A DNA stretch of 6,988 bases from an uncultured Porphyromonadaceae bacterium (lineage in GTDB: Bacteria; Bacteroidota; Bacteroidia; Bacteroidales; Muribaculaceae). The first letter of the stretch is position 1; the number at the start of each line of letters is the position of its first letter. The stretch covers positions 1 to 6,988 of the forward strand of contig UREH01000123.1 of NCBI GenBank assembly GCA_900546835.1, in the 5' to 3' direction. The notes beneath the pieces are model-generated. The model saw nothing but the letters and a program-made list of their open reading frames with translations, searched no databases and had not been told where the DNA came from. Shown here piece after piece: positions 1 through 5,400 of this stretch. The position numbers were made by a program, and so were the translations under genes.

Positions 1-759
1 CTGCTCACTATGGCAGAGAATGACTTCGGCAGCGGAAATTACGCTTCGTCGATAGCTCTTCTTGATTCCCTGCAGAAAACATTTCCGGCAGAGACCGCAT
101 TGCAGAGAGAGGCCATGGCCATGCGGCCGAAAGTAATCGAAGCTGAAGCCACAAAAGCATTGGCAGCCGTCGATTCTACATACAACGCCGATATCGAGAC
201 TCTGAAAAGTCTTAAGACTCAAATGAAATGGATCAAGACCCCCGGGATGATAGAAGGCTATTGGATTGCGCCGGAACTTTATCGTCCGGACTTCATGAAC
301 ACAACGGGCATCGAGGCACGTGTAAGCGAGATAGGGGAGTTCTATATTGTATCTTCGGTCAATCCTGCGGGCAATCTGAAACATCAGTCGATAGGACTGA
401 AGACATCCGCCGGCAACGCCCGTACGCAGAACGTGGCATACGATGGTGAAAGCAATTATCGTATCGGCGGGGCGGAAGTCATTACATTTTCGCCAGCGCA
501 GTCGGATACAATCGGTGTTATAGCCAGAAATGCCGTAGCAGCAAACCAGGTAGCGGGTGCATCCGTTATATTCTATGGCGTCAGAGGGGAGAAGTCGGTA
601 AAAATCAGTCCGGCTGTCCTTAAAGGTGTCGGGAAGGCTTATGCCTATAGCGCAGCAACCATTCGGGCACGCGACCTTCAGGTGGAACGTGAACGACTTA
701 ACCGCACTATTGAGATTGCCCGTCGCCAGCAACAGTCTACGGCCGCGGCAGATCGTTGA
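1..759 (+). CDS. Hypothetical protein with TPR-like N-terminal helices and C-terminal coiled coil (5' partial)
   Basis: The reading frame is open from the first base and ends at TGA 757-759. An ATG lies at position 10, but the preceding codons (L-L-T) are in frame. The first visible residues (AENDFGSGNYASSIALLDSL) look like the middle of a TPR-type helical repeat, so the true start, perhaps with a signal peptide, is probably upstream of the window. Counting from that ATG, residues 1-80 are predicted mostly helical. Residues 85-205 are richer in alternating hydrophobic, Gly and Ser residues, suggesting a beta-rich domain. Residues 210-245 are strongly charged (RARDLQVERERLNRTIEIARR), suggesting a coiled coil. 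I do not recognise the family. The engB start is 45 bases downstream with no promoter or terminator seen between, so the two are probably co-transcribed. Its function cannot be stated; an envelope or lipoprotein role is only a guess. Confidence 0.8.
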   Translation: MLTMAENDFGSGNYASSIALLDSLQKTFPAETALQREAMAMRPKVIEAEATKALAAVDSTYNADIETLKSLKTQMKWIKTPGMIEGYWIAPELYRPDFMNTTGIEARVSEIGEFYIVSSVNPAGNLKHQSIGLKTSAGNARTQNVAYDGESNYRIGGAEVITFSPAQSDTIGVIARNAVAANQVAGASVIFYGVRGEKSVKISPAVLKGVGKAYAYSAATIRARDLQVERERLNRTIEIARRQQQSTAAADR

Positions 760-804
760 TACCTACGCCGGTTATAAACATTCACCAACTAACTGCATAA
801 TCAA

Positions 805-1425
805 ATGATTGTAAACAGCGCATGTTTCGTAATAAGCAATACCGACTATCGGAAATGTCCATCCGACGCACGCCATGAGTTCGCGTTTATCGGCCGGTCT
901 AATGTGGGCAAATCATCGCTGATAAATATGCTGACCGGGCAGAAGGCGTTGGCGAAGACATCGTCAACGCCGGGTAAAACTTTGCTTATCAATCATTTTC
1001 TTGTAAACGACCAATGGTATCTGGTTGATTTGCCGGGATATGGATATGCACAGCGCAGTAAGGAAAGCCGTGCGGAAATAAAGCGTATTATTGAGAGCTA
1101 TATTCTCAACCGTCAGCAGATGACGTGTCTTTTTCTGCTAATCGACGGACGCCATAAGCCGCAGCGCAACGACATGGAATTCATGCAGTGGCTTGGGGAG
1201 AATGGTGTACCGTTCTGCATTGTGTTTACCAAACTAGATAAACTTTCTTCAACAGCTGCGAAGGCTTCGACAGCGGCATATTGCGCTGAGCTTCTCAATC
1301 AGTGGGAAGAGCTGCCTCCGGTATTCCGCACATCGTCGGTCGATAAGCGTGGGCGCAACGAAATACTTGATTATATAGACGAACTGTGTAGATTGCCGCT
1401 TGAAATCGATGAGACATCTTGCTGA
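805..1425 (+). CDS. engB: Ribosome biogenesis GTPase EngB/YihA (YsxC)
   Basis: This is a small TrmE-Era-EngA-EngB-Septin-like GTPase needed for assembly of the large (50S) ribosomal subunit in the cytoplasm, and usually essential. All G motifs are visible: G1 GRSNVGKS at residues 30-37, G2 TPGKT at 55-59, G3 DLPG at 75-78 followed by the family-typical YGYA, G4 TKLD at 142-145 and G5 TSS at 176-178. The length of 206 aa is normal for the family. The start at [13 protein letters not shown] fits the family's usual short lead into the first strand, and no Shine-Dalgarno is evident, as is common in Bacteroidetes. The gene follows the upstream hypothetical gene by 45 bases, suggesting an operon. 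No clear terminator follows its stop. Confidence 0.97.
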   Translation: MIVNSACFVISNTDYRKCPSDARHEFAFIGRSNVGKSSLINMLTGQKALAKTSSTPGKTLLINHFLVNDQWYLVDLPGYGYAQRSKESRAEIKRIIESYILNRQQMTCLFLLIDGRHKPQRNDMEFMQWLGENGVPFCIVFTKLDKLSSTAAKASTAAYCAELLNQWEELPPVFRTSSVDKRGRNEILDYIDELCRLPLEIDETSC

Positions 1426-1536
1426 TGTAAGCGTGTAATTCCTATAGGATTGTTGAATATAGTATGAACCTGCCGCCGGCCGGGATTGTTGGTATAATAT
1501 GGATGATGGAAAGTCCATCTGACGATTTAACTGATA

Positions 1537-1592
1537 AGTAACTGCCAGAAATAATTATATCAGGAAAGTATAAGATAATTTGAACAGTTACT
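1537..1592. repeat. Nested inverted repeat upstream of the 51-aa ORF
   Basis: The outer arms AGTAACTG (1537-1544) and CAGTTACT (1585-1592) are perfect 8-bp complements. The inner arms AATTAT (1553-1558) and ATAATT (1575-1580) are perfect 6-bp complements, nested roughly symmetrically. The block ends 18 bases before the ATG at 1611. It could be a folded leader RNA or a regulator-binding region. The inner arms are AT-only, so chance is a real alternative. Confidence 0.4.
1576..1582 (+). promoter_or_regulatory. Weak candidate -7 promoter element for the small ORF
   Basis: TAATTTG resembles the Bacteroidetes -7 element TAnnTTTG but is one base shorter, and it sits 28 bases before the ATG at 1611, a sensible distance. 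I see no TTG or TTTG at the matching -33 position, so support is weak. It overlaps the nested inverted repeat 1537-1592. Confidence 0.25.
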
Positions 1593-1610
1593 AAATAATC
1601 CTTTTATATT

Positions 1611-1766
1611 ATGGCTTGCAAAAAACACACTACAAAAGCGGCAGAGCCGCGGAGAGATTATCGGGGTGCCGACATTAATCGTGCTGACCATAACCGCGCT
1701 GACAAATGTCTTGAAAAGCAGGATACACGCATCCTCAATAATAATCCACGAAACGACGACATGTAA
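1611..1766 (+). CDS. Small hydrophilic protein, 51 aa, unknown function
   Basis: ATG at 1611 opens a 51-codon frame ending at TAA 1764-1766. The peptide starts MACKKHTTKAAEPRRDY and is very polar: about 12 Lys/Arg against 9 Asp/Glu, no hydrophobic segment, and cysteines at residues 3 and 33. It contains a short tandem repeat, NRADHNRADK, at residues 23-32. Reasons to consider it real are an AT-rich leader without other ATGs, a strong hairpin terminator 36 bases after the stop, and a layout typical of a short monocistronic unit. I do not recognise the family. A basic nucleic-acid-binding peptide is only a guess. It could also be a chance frame in a non-coding RNA. Confidence 0.5.
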   Translation: MACKKHTTKAAEPRRDYRGADINRADHNRADKCLEKQDTRILNNNPRNDDM

Positions 1767-1802
1767 AAGTCTGTTGTTTCAAGTTTCTACAGAAGATATA
1801 AT

Positions 1803-1854
1803 AGAAGAACCGACCGTTTTGTCCGGTATAATCCGGCAAACAGTCGGTTCTTCT
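1803..1854. terminator. Strong hairpin, probable bidirectional terminator
   Basis: A perfect 12-bp stem pairs AGAAGAACCGAC (1803-1814) with GTCGGTTCTTCT (1843-1854). An inner stem follows with CCGG (1823-1826) pairing CCGG (1833-1836) around a TATAAT loop, plus bulged GTTT/AAAC pairing between them. The base of the stem is A-rich on the left and T-rich on the right, as in many rho-independent terminators, although no long T run follows on either side. It lies between the convergent 51-aa ORF (ends 1766, +) and the histone-like gene (ends 1886, -), so it can serve both. Confidence 0.8.
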
Positions 1855-1885
1855 GTGTACGTGTCTGTGTAGGAATCCGGGGCGA

Positions 1886-2059
1886 TTATTTCGATGCCTC
1901 GATGGAATCCTTGCGATACTGCTTCATGAGTTTCTCGAGCTCGAGGGAAGCCTTGCGGGCGCGTGTGCCAGCGGCCTTATTGCCGTTTTCAACGTTAAGT
2001 TTGGCTTCTTTTTCAAATGCAGCGCAAAGCTCGCTGATTTTAGCTACTAATTCTTTCAT
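1886..2059 (-). CDS. Histone H1-like protein (Hc1 family)
   Basis: This 57-aa protein starts MKELVAKISELCAAF and contains the conserved block GNKAAGTRARKASLELEKLM, ending in YRKDSIEASK. This matches the short histone H1-like (Hc1-type) proteins common in Bacteroidetes. They are small, helical, Lys/Arg-rich proteins thought to bind DNA as nucleoid-associated proteins. The start is set at the MKEL methionine because the family starts there. A longer in-frame ATG at 2110 would add 17 residues of unrelated sequence encoded by the leader. Stop is TAA 1886-1888. It has its own consensus promoter upstream (2202-2231), and the hairpin at 1803-1854 lies just downstream. One cysteine occurs at residue 12. 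Confidence 0.92.
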   Translation of the reverse strand: MKELVAKISELCAAFEKEAKLNVENGNKAAGTRARKASLELEKLMKQYRKDSIEASK

Positions 2060-2073
2060 CGTGTGGAATGAAT

Positions 2074-2193
2074 TTAAAGGGTTATAAAAAGGTAATTGAA
2101 TGTTGTGCAAAATAATAGCAACTCCTCTGCCATGGAGGAGCCGACGCTATGGTCGTTTGGAGTAAAAGCATCTAAATCAGCGTCGCTTTCCAT
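2074..2193 (-). CDS. Possible 39-aa leader peptide or small protein upstream of the histone-like gene
   Basis: ATG at 2193 opens 39 codons ending in TAA at 2074-2076, leaving 14 bases before the histone-like ATG. The first 24 residues are acidic (MESDADLDAF, then AEE) and the last 15 are hydrophobic (LLLFCTTFNYLFITL). The ATG lies only 8 bases after the consensus -7 element, so a transcript would be nearly leaderless. It could be a regulatory uORF, a small membrane-associated protein, or a chance frame in a structured 5' leader. I cannot tell from sequence alone and do not recognise a family. Confidence 0.25.
   Translation of the reverse strand: MESDADLDAFTPNDHSVGSSMAEELLLFCTTFNYLFITL
2121..2139 (-). 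repeat. Hairpin in the leader of the histone-like gene
   Basis: On the + strand CTCCTC and GAGGAG form a perfect 6-bp stem around a 7-base loop (tgccatg). The hairpin lies between the predicted promoter and the histone-like ATG. A second, longer-range inverted repeat (GACGCT at 2143-2148 with AGCGTC at 2179-2184) is in the same leader, so the RNA may be structured. Confidence 0.4.
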
Positions 2194-2201
2194 TGCATCC
2201 G

Positions 2202-2231
2202 CAAATATAACAACCTTTTTTCGAATTCAAA
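2202..2231 (-). promoter_or_regulatory. Bacteroidetes-type promoter for the histone-like gene
   Basis: On the minus strand TTTG (2228-2231) is followed after 18 bases by TATATTTG (2202-2209), a full match to the -33 TTTG and -7 TAnnTTTG consensus of the Bacteroidetes primary sigma factor. Transcription would begin a few bases below 2202, giving a leader of about 135 bases before the ATG at 2059. Confidence 0.75.
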
Positions 2232-2273
2232 GTTCTTTTCATAAAAAATTTACAAAACAACGTATTTTTCTTT

Positions 2274-2312
2274 CAAAAATTCCACCGGGAACTTCTCCGA
2301 AACGAATTTTTG
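2274..2312. repeat. AT-rich inverted repeat between fusA2 and the histone-like promoter
   Basis: CAAAAATTC (2274-2282) and GAATTTTTG (2304-2312) are perfect 9-bp complements with a 21-base spacer. The spacer contains an imperfect GC-richer stem (CGGGAA with TTCTCCG). On either strand a GC-richer hairpin is followed by a T run, so this could be a second weak bidirectional terminator behind fusA2, or a protein-binding site. The rest of 2232-2362 shows no gene. Confidence 0.4.
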
Positions 2313-2362
2313 CCCTAAAATTGTGATGTGGAATGTGTTTGGATGCGTTTGTTTGGTTAAGG

Positions 2363-2394
2363 AAGGCGATGTGCCGGTTGCGGCACATCGCCTT
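2363..2394 (-). terminator. Rho-independent terminator downstream of fusA2
   Basis: AAGGCGATGTGCCG pairs perfectly with CGGCACATCGCCTT to give a 14-bp stem with a 4-base loop (gttg on the + strand). It begins 37 bases after the fusA2 stop at 2432. On the minus strand the stem is followed by TTCCTTAACC, so the T tract is weak, but the position and stability make termination of the fusA2 transcript the best explanation. Confidence 0.8.
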
Positions 2395-2431
2395 GCGAAA
2401 GTATTGATAAAATGAAGGTTAGACGATGGTG

Positions 2432-4588
2432 TTATTCGTCGGCATTCTTTTCGGCATATTCTTTCAGGAGTTTCTCCTGAACGTCGCCGGGCACAAGTTC
2501 ATAGGATGCGAACTTCATGGTGAACGACGAGCGTCCGCCGGTTATAGAACTGAGAGCGGTTGAATAGGATGCCATTTCCTTAAGGGGCACTTTGGCGGAG
2601 ATTTTCTCGAAGCCGTTTTCGCTCGACATGCCCATAATGATTGCACGACGTCCCTGAAGATCGCTCATTACATCGCCCATAACGTCGGACGGCACCATTA
2701 CGTCAACGTCGTATACGGGTTCGAGTACTTTGGGGGCTGCATTGCGGAATGCTTCCGAGAATGCGTTGCGGGCTGCAAGGCGGAAGGAAATCTCGTTTGA
2801 GTCAACGGGATGCATTTTGCCGTCGTAGATGCAGACGCGCACGTCGCGGGCATAAGATCCGGTAAGCGGCCCCTGCTCCATACGGTCCATGAGGCCTTTC
2901 ACAATAGCAGGGATAAAGCGGGAATCTATTGCGCCGCCCACGATGCAGTTGTGGACAACGAGTTTGCCTCCCCATTGCAGGGGAATTTCCTGTGTGTCGC
3001 GAACGCTCATTTTGAACTCCTGATTGCCGAAACGATATGTGTCCGGCATTGGTGCATCGGCCGAATATGGCTCGATAATCAGGTGAACTTCGCCGAACTG
3101 GCCGGCACCACCGCTCTGCTTTTTGTGGCGGTAATCGGCGCGGGCAGCTTTTGTGATTGTTTCGCGATAAGGAATTTTGGGCTCCTCGAAGATGATGGGG
3201 AGTTTGTCATTGTTTTCCACGCGCCATTTCAGTGTGCGCAGATGGAATTCTCCCTGGCCAGAAAGGATGGTCTGTTTCAGCTCCTTGCTCTGCACGATTT
3301 CCCAGGTCGGGTCTTCCTCGTGCATGCGGGTAAGGATACCGGACAGTTTTTCGGCGTCGCTTTCCGTAACGGGTCGAACGGCGCGCGAATATTTCGGTGC
3401 GGGATATTTGATGAAGTCGAACGCGATTTCGCATCCTTTCTCGTCAAGAGTATTGCCGGTGCGTGCATCTTTCAGTTTCACGGTGGCACCTATATCGCCG
3501 GCACACAGCTTATCCACCGGAGTCTTTATCTGACCGCATACGCAGTAGATCTGGGCAAGGCGTTCCTTGCCTCCGCGGGTTACGTTGTCGAGGTCGGCAC
3601 CGGCGTTGAGCGTTCCGCTCATTACTTTAAAATACTGTACTTCGCCGATGTGTGGCTCTACGGTAGTCTTGAACATATAGATGCTCAGGGGGCCGTTGCT
3701 GTCGGGAGCGATGGTGTCGCCGGCGGTATCGACAGGCGCGGGCATGTCGTCGACAAAAGGCACTACGTTGCCGAGGAATTCCATCATGCGGCGAACGCCC
3801 ATATCCTTAAGTGCGCTTACGCAGAACACCGGGAAAATCGAGCGGTCTACCAGACCTTTTCGGATGCCTTCACGCATCTCGTCTTCCGAGAGATGTCCCT
3901 GCTCGAAGAATTTCTCCATTAGAGTCTCGTCGTTTTCGGCAGCGGCCTCCACAAGAGCCTGATGAAGTTCCTGTGCCTTATCAAGTTCTTCTGCGGGAAT
4001 CTCTTCTATAGTTGGAACACCTCCATCAGGCCCCCATGAGTATTTTTTCATGAGCAGCACGTCGATCATGGCGTTGAAGCCCGGGCCGCACGAGAGCGGA
4101 TACTGGATGGGGACAATCTTCTTACCGAAGATTTCGCGCATCTGTTCGAGTGTGTTTTCATAATCGGCTTTTTCGCCGTCGAGCTGGTTGATGGCGAAAA
4201 TCACAGGCTTTTTAAGCGATGCGGTTGTGCGGAAAATGTTCTGTGTCCCCACTTCCACGCCATACTGGGCGTCAACGAGAATCACACCTGTATCCGTAAC
4301 GTTGAGGGCTGTGATTGCGTTGCCAACGAAGTCGTCTGCTCCCGGGCAGTCGATTACGTTGAGTTTCTTGTTAAGGAATTCGGCGTAGAAAACGGTGGAG
4401 AATACCGAATAGCCGTATTCTTTCTCAACGGGGAAATAGTCGGACACAGTGTTTTTTGCCTCAACCGTGCCGCGGCGTTTTATAACTCCACACTCGTAGA
4501 GCATAGCTTCCGCGAGTGTGGTTTTTCCTGATCCCTTGCTGCCGAGCAGAGAGATGTTTTTGATTTCGTTGGATTGATAAACCTTCAT
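2432..4588 (-). CDS. fusA2: Elongation factor G paralog EF-G2, probably lacking GTPase activity
   Basis: This 718-aa protein has the full EF-G domain order: G domain about 1-285, domain II about 300-385, III about 400-475 (GQGEFHL 444-450), IV about 480-620 (HKKQSGGAGQFGEV 488-501; GKMHPVDSNE 590-599), V about 625-705. It is a translational translocase acting on the ribosome. The G motifs are altered. P-loop GSKGSGKT (16-23) is intact. The switch I RGITI block reads YGYSV (58-62). Switch II DTPGHVDF reads DCPGADDF (80-87), losing the catalytic histidine. NKxD reads NQLD (134-137). SAL is at 258-260. In Bacteroides thetaiotaomicron the matching paralog works without detectable GTPase activity, is induced under carbon limitation by BT4338/Cur and is required for gut colonization; that role is inferred here. 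Domain IV seems to carry an extra stretch around 518-548. The start MKVYQSNEIKN matches the family. It has its own promoter region and terminator. Confidence 0.95.
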   Translation of the reverse strand: MKVYQSNEIKNISLLGSKGSGKTTLAEAMLYECGVIKRRGTVEAKNTVSDYFPVEKEYGYSVFSTVFYAEFLNKKLNVIDCPGADDFVGNAITALNVTDTGVILVDAQYGVEVGTQNIFRTTASLKKPVIFAINQLDGEKADYENTLEQMREIFGKKIVPIQYPLSCGPGFNAMIDVLLMKKYSWGPDGGVPTIEEIPAEELDKAQELHQALVEAAAENDETLMEKFFEQGHLSEDEMREGIRKGLVDRSIFPVFCVSALKDMGVRRMMEFLGNVVPFVDDMPAPVDTAGDTIAPDSNGPLSIYMFKTTVEPHIGEVQYFKVMSGTLNAGADLDNVTRGGKERLAQIYCVCGQIKTPVDKLCAGDIGATVKLKDARTGNTLDEKGCEIAFDFIKYPAPKYSRAVRPVTESDAEKLSGILTRMHEEDPTWEIVQSKELKQTILSGQGEFHLRTLKWRVENNDKLPIIFEEPKIPYRETITKAARADYRHKKQSGGAGQFGEVHLIIEPYSADAPMPDTYRFGNQEFKMSVRDTQEIPLQWGGKLVVHNCIVGGAIDSRFIPAIVKGLMDRMEQGPLTGSYARDVRVCIYDGKMHPVDSNEISFRLAARNAFSEAFRNAAPKVLEPVYDVDVMVPSDVMGDVMSDLQGRRAIIMGMSSENGFEKISAKVPLKEMASYSTALSSITGGRSSFTMKFASYELVPGDVQEKLLKEYAEKNADE

Positions 4589-4659
4589 GCTATTAGAGTT
4601 TTTTGAAATGAATTATAAAGGCCGGGGAGAGGAACCGCTTCGAAACGCGATTCTGAGCG

Positions 4660-4689
4660 CAAATTAGCGAAAAAAACTCTGAATGGCAA
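4660..4689 (-). promoter_or_regulatory. Candidate promoter for fusA2
   Basis: On the minus strand TTG (4687-4689) is followed after 20 bases by TAATTTG (4660-4666), close to the Bacteroidetes TTG / TAnnTTTG pattern but one base short in the -7 element. It would give a leader of roughly 65 bases before the ATG at 4588. An imperfect activator-dependent promoter is consistent with the palindrome directly upstream. Confidence 0.45.
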
Positions 4690-4699
4690 TAGGGATTTA

Positions 4700-4715
4700 T
4701 ATGTTTCGCAACATA
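4700..4715. promoter_or_regulatory. Palindromic candidate operator (CRP/Cur-like) upstream of fusA2
   Basis: TATGTT (4700-4705), spacer TCGC, AACATA (4710-4715): a perfect inverted repeat with 6-bp arms, 16 bp in total. It is centred about 19 bases upstream of the proposed fusA2 -33 element, a usual location for a CRP-family activator. The BT4338/Cur regulator activates fusA2 in B. thetaiotaomicron. That this palindrome is its site is inference from position and symmetry; I cannot compare it with a measured motif here. Confidence 0.45.
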
Positions 4716-4788
4716 GCTTTTGCGCACCCTGTTGACGTGGGAATGAACAGGTCTGTCGAAATTACTTGATGAGCAAAACAATATGTAT

Positions 4789-4805
4789 ATTCAGCCTGGC
4801 TGAAT
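4789..4805. repeat. Perfect 17-bp palindrome directly after the yigZ stop
   Basis: ATTCAGCC-T-GGCTGAAT has perfect 8-bp arms around one base and begins one base after the yigZ stop codon (4807-4809, minus strand). As RNA it would form a tight 7-bp hairpin. The minus strand continues ATATACATATTGTTTTG, a weak T-rich tail. It is either a modest terminator for the orf296-yigZ unit or a dimeric-regulator site in the region upstream of fusA2. Confidence 0.5.
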
Positions 4806-4806
4806 T

Positions 4807-5394
4807 CTATATTATACTTACGCCCTCCACGTCGGTGAGCAGTCGGGATATTTCCGGAATCATGGCCGTAGGGAGTGCCAGAGCCATACGGCATGTATTG
4901 TCAAATTCCTGAGAGGTGATGGAGATCGCCCGGCTTTTTACGATTTTCATTACTCCGTTCATTGATACGAATGGAAACGTAAGGGCAATCTGCCCCATTT
5001 CATGGCATGTTATTATCTCCGCGGCTTCGATAGCCTGGCGTGCGGCCTGACGATATGCGGCGATAAGTCCGGACGTCCCGAGTTTTATACCGCCGAAATA
5101 GCGGACCACGACTACAATGACGTTGGTAAGTCCGAACGAATTGATCTGGCCAAGAATCGGTTTGCCGGCAGTGCCCGATGGCTCTCCGTTGTCGGTCGAT
5201 AGGAAGTCTGTTCGTTCAGCTCCTATCATGTAAGCCCAGCAAACATGGCGCGCGTCGAAAAAGCGACGTGTGTAGTCTTTTGCGACCTGTTTTGCTTCTT
5301 CCGGACTTTCGACCGGATGGGCGAAGGCGAGAAAGCGGCTACGCTGTTCGGTGAACTGCGATTCCGACGGAGCAACTATTGTGGTGTATTCCAT
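4807..5394 (-). CDS. yigZ: YigZ/IMPACT family protein (UPF0029)
   Basis: This 195-aa cytoplasmic protein has the usual length and two-part layout of the bacterial YigZ family. An N-terminal UPF0029/IMPACT domain covers about residues 10-120, with NGEPSGTAGKPIL (69-81) and RYFGGIKLGTSGL (98-110), the family's hallmark blocks. A C-terminal DUF1949-like ferredoxin fold covers about 130-190. Eukaryotic IMPACT modulates Gcn2 signalling; the exact bacterial function is not settled, though RNA or protein binding has been suggested from structure. The start is 6 bases after the upstream gene's stop, with AGGA 11-14 bases before the ATG, so it is translated from the same mRNA as the GNGPSL-motif gene. 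The stop is TAG at 4807-4809. Confidence 0.95.
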   Translation of the reverse strand: MEYTTIVAPSESQFTEQRSRFLAFAHPVESPEEAKQVAKDYTRRFFDARHVCWAYMIGAERTDFLSTDNGEPSGTAGKPILGQINSFGLTNVIVVVVRYFGGIKLGTSGLIAAYRQAARQAIEAAEIITCHEMGQIALTFPFVSMNGVMKIVKSRAISITSQEFDNTCRMALALPTAMIPEISRLLTDVEGVSII

Positions 5395-5400
5395 ACGGGG

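Larger units (their letters stand above)
1426..1610. other. Non-coding stretch between engB and a small ORF
   Basis: I find no convincing gene here. The stretch holds a short hairpin-capable repeat at 1505-1519 (GATGGA-AAG-TCCATC), a 10-bp palindrome TCCTATAGGA at 1440-1449, a GC-rich patch near 1473-1484, and a nested inverted repeat at 1537-1592 listed separately. None has the look of a classic terminator for engB. The last 35 bases are AT-rich and could contain the promoter of the small ORF starting at 1611. Confidence 0.5.

Noticed and set aside
1249..1518. 89-codon minus-strand frame overlapping the engB 3' end
   Set aside because: Mostly antisense to engB with no motif and an improbable composition.
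1666..1872. 68-codon + strand frame overlapping the 51-aa ORF and the hairpin
   Set aside because: It runs through the terminator hairpin 1803-1854, overlaps the better-placed 51-aa ORF in another frame, and has no family-like features.
2060..2110. 17-residue N-terminal extension of the histone-like protein
   Set aside because: The family begins at MKEL; the extension is leader sequence and overlaps the 39-aa frame.
2177..2242. 21-codon minus-strand frame with a C-Y-I-C-G-C motif
   Set aside because: It contains the promoter -7 element inside it, is very short and has no separate promoter; most likely chance.
2810..3922. Long (370-codon) open frame on the + strand opposite fusA2
   Set aside because: It lies wholly antisense to a clearly real EF-G gene, has no recognisable domain, and such frames arise commonly opposite genes of this base composition.
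4593..4894. Two minus-strand frames of 62 and 65 codons between yigZ and fusA2
   Set aside because: One overlaps the yigZ end out of frame, both cover the promoter region of fusA2, and neither looks protein-like.
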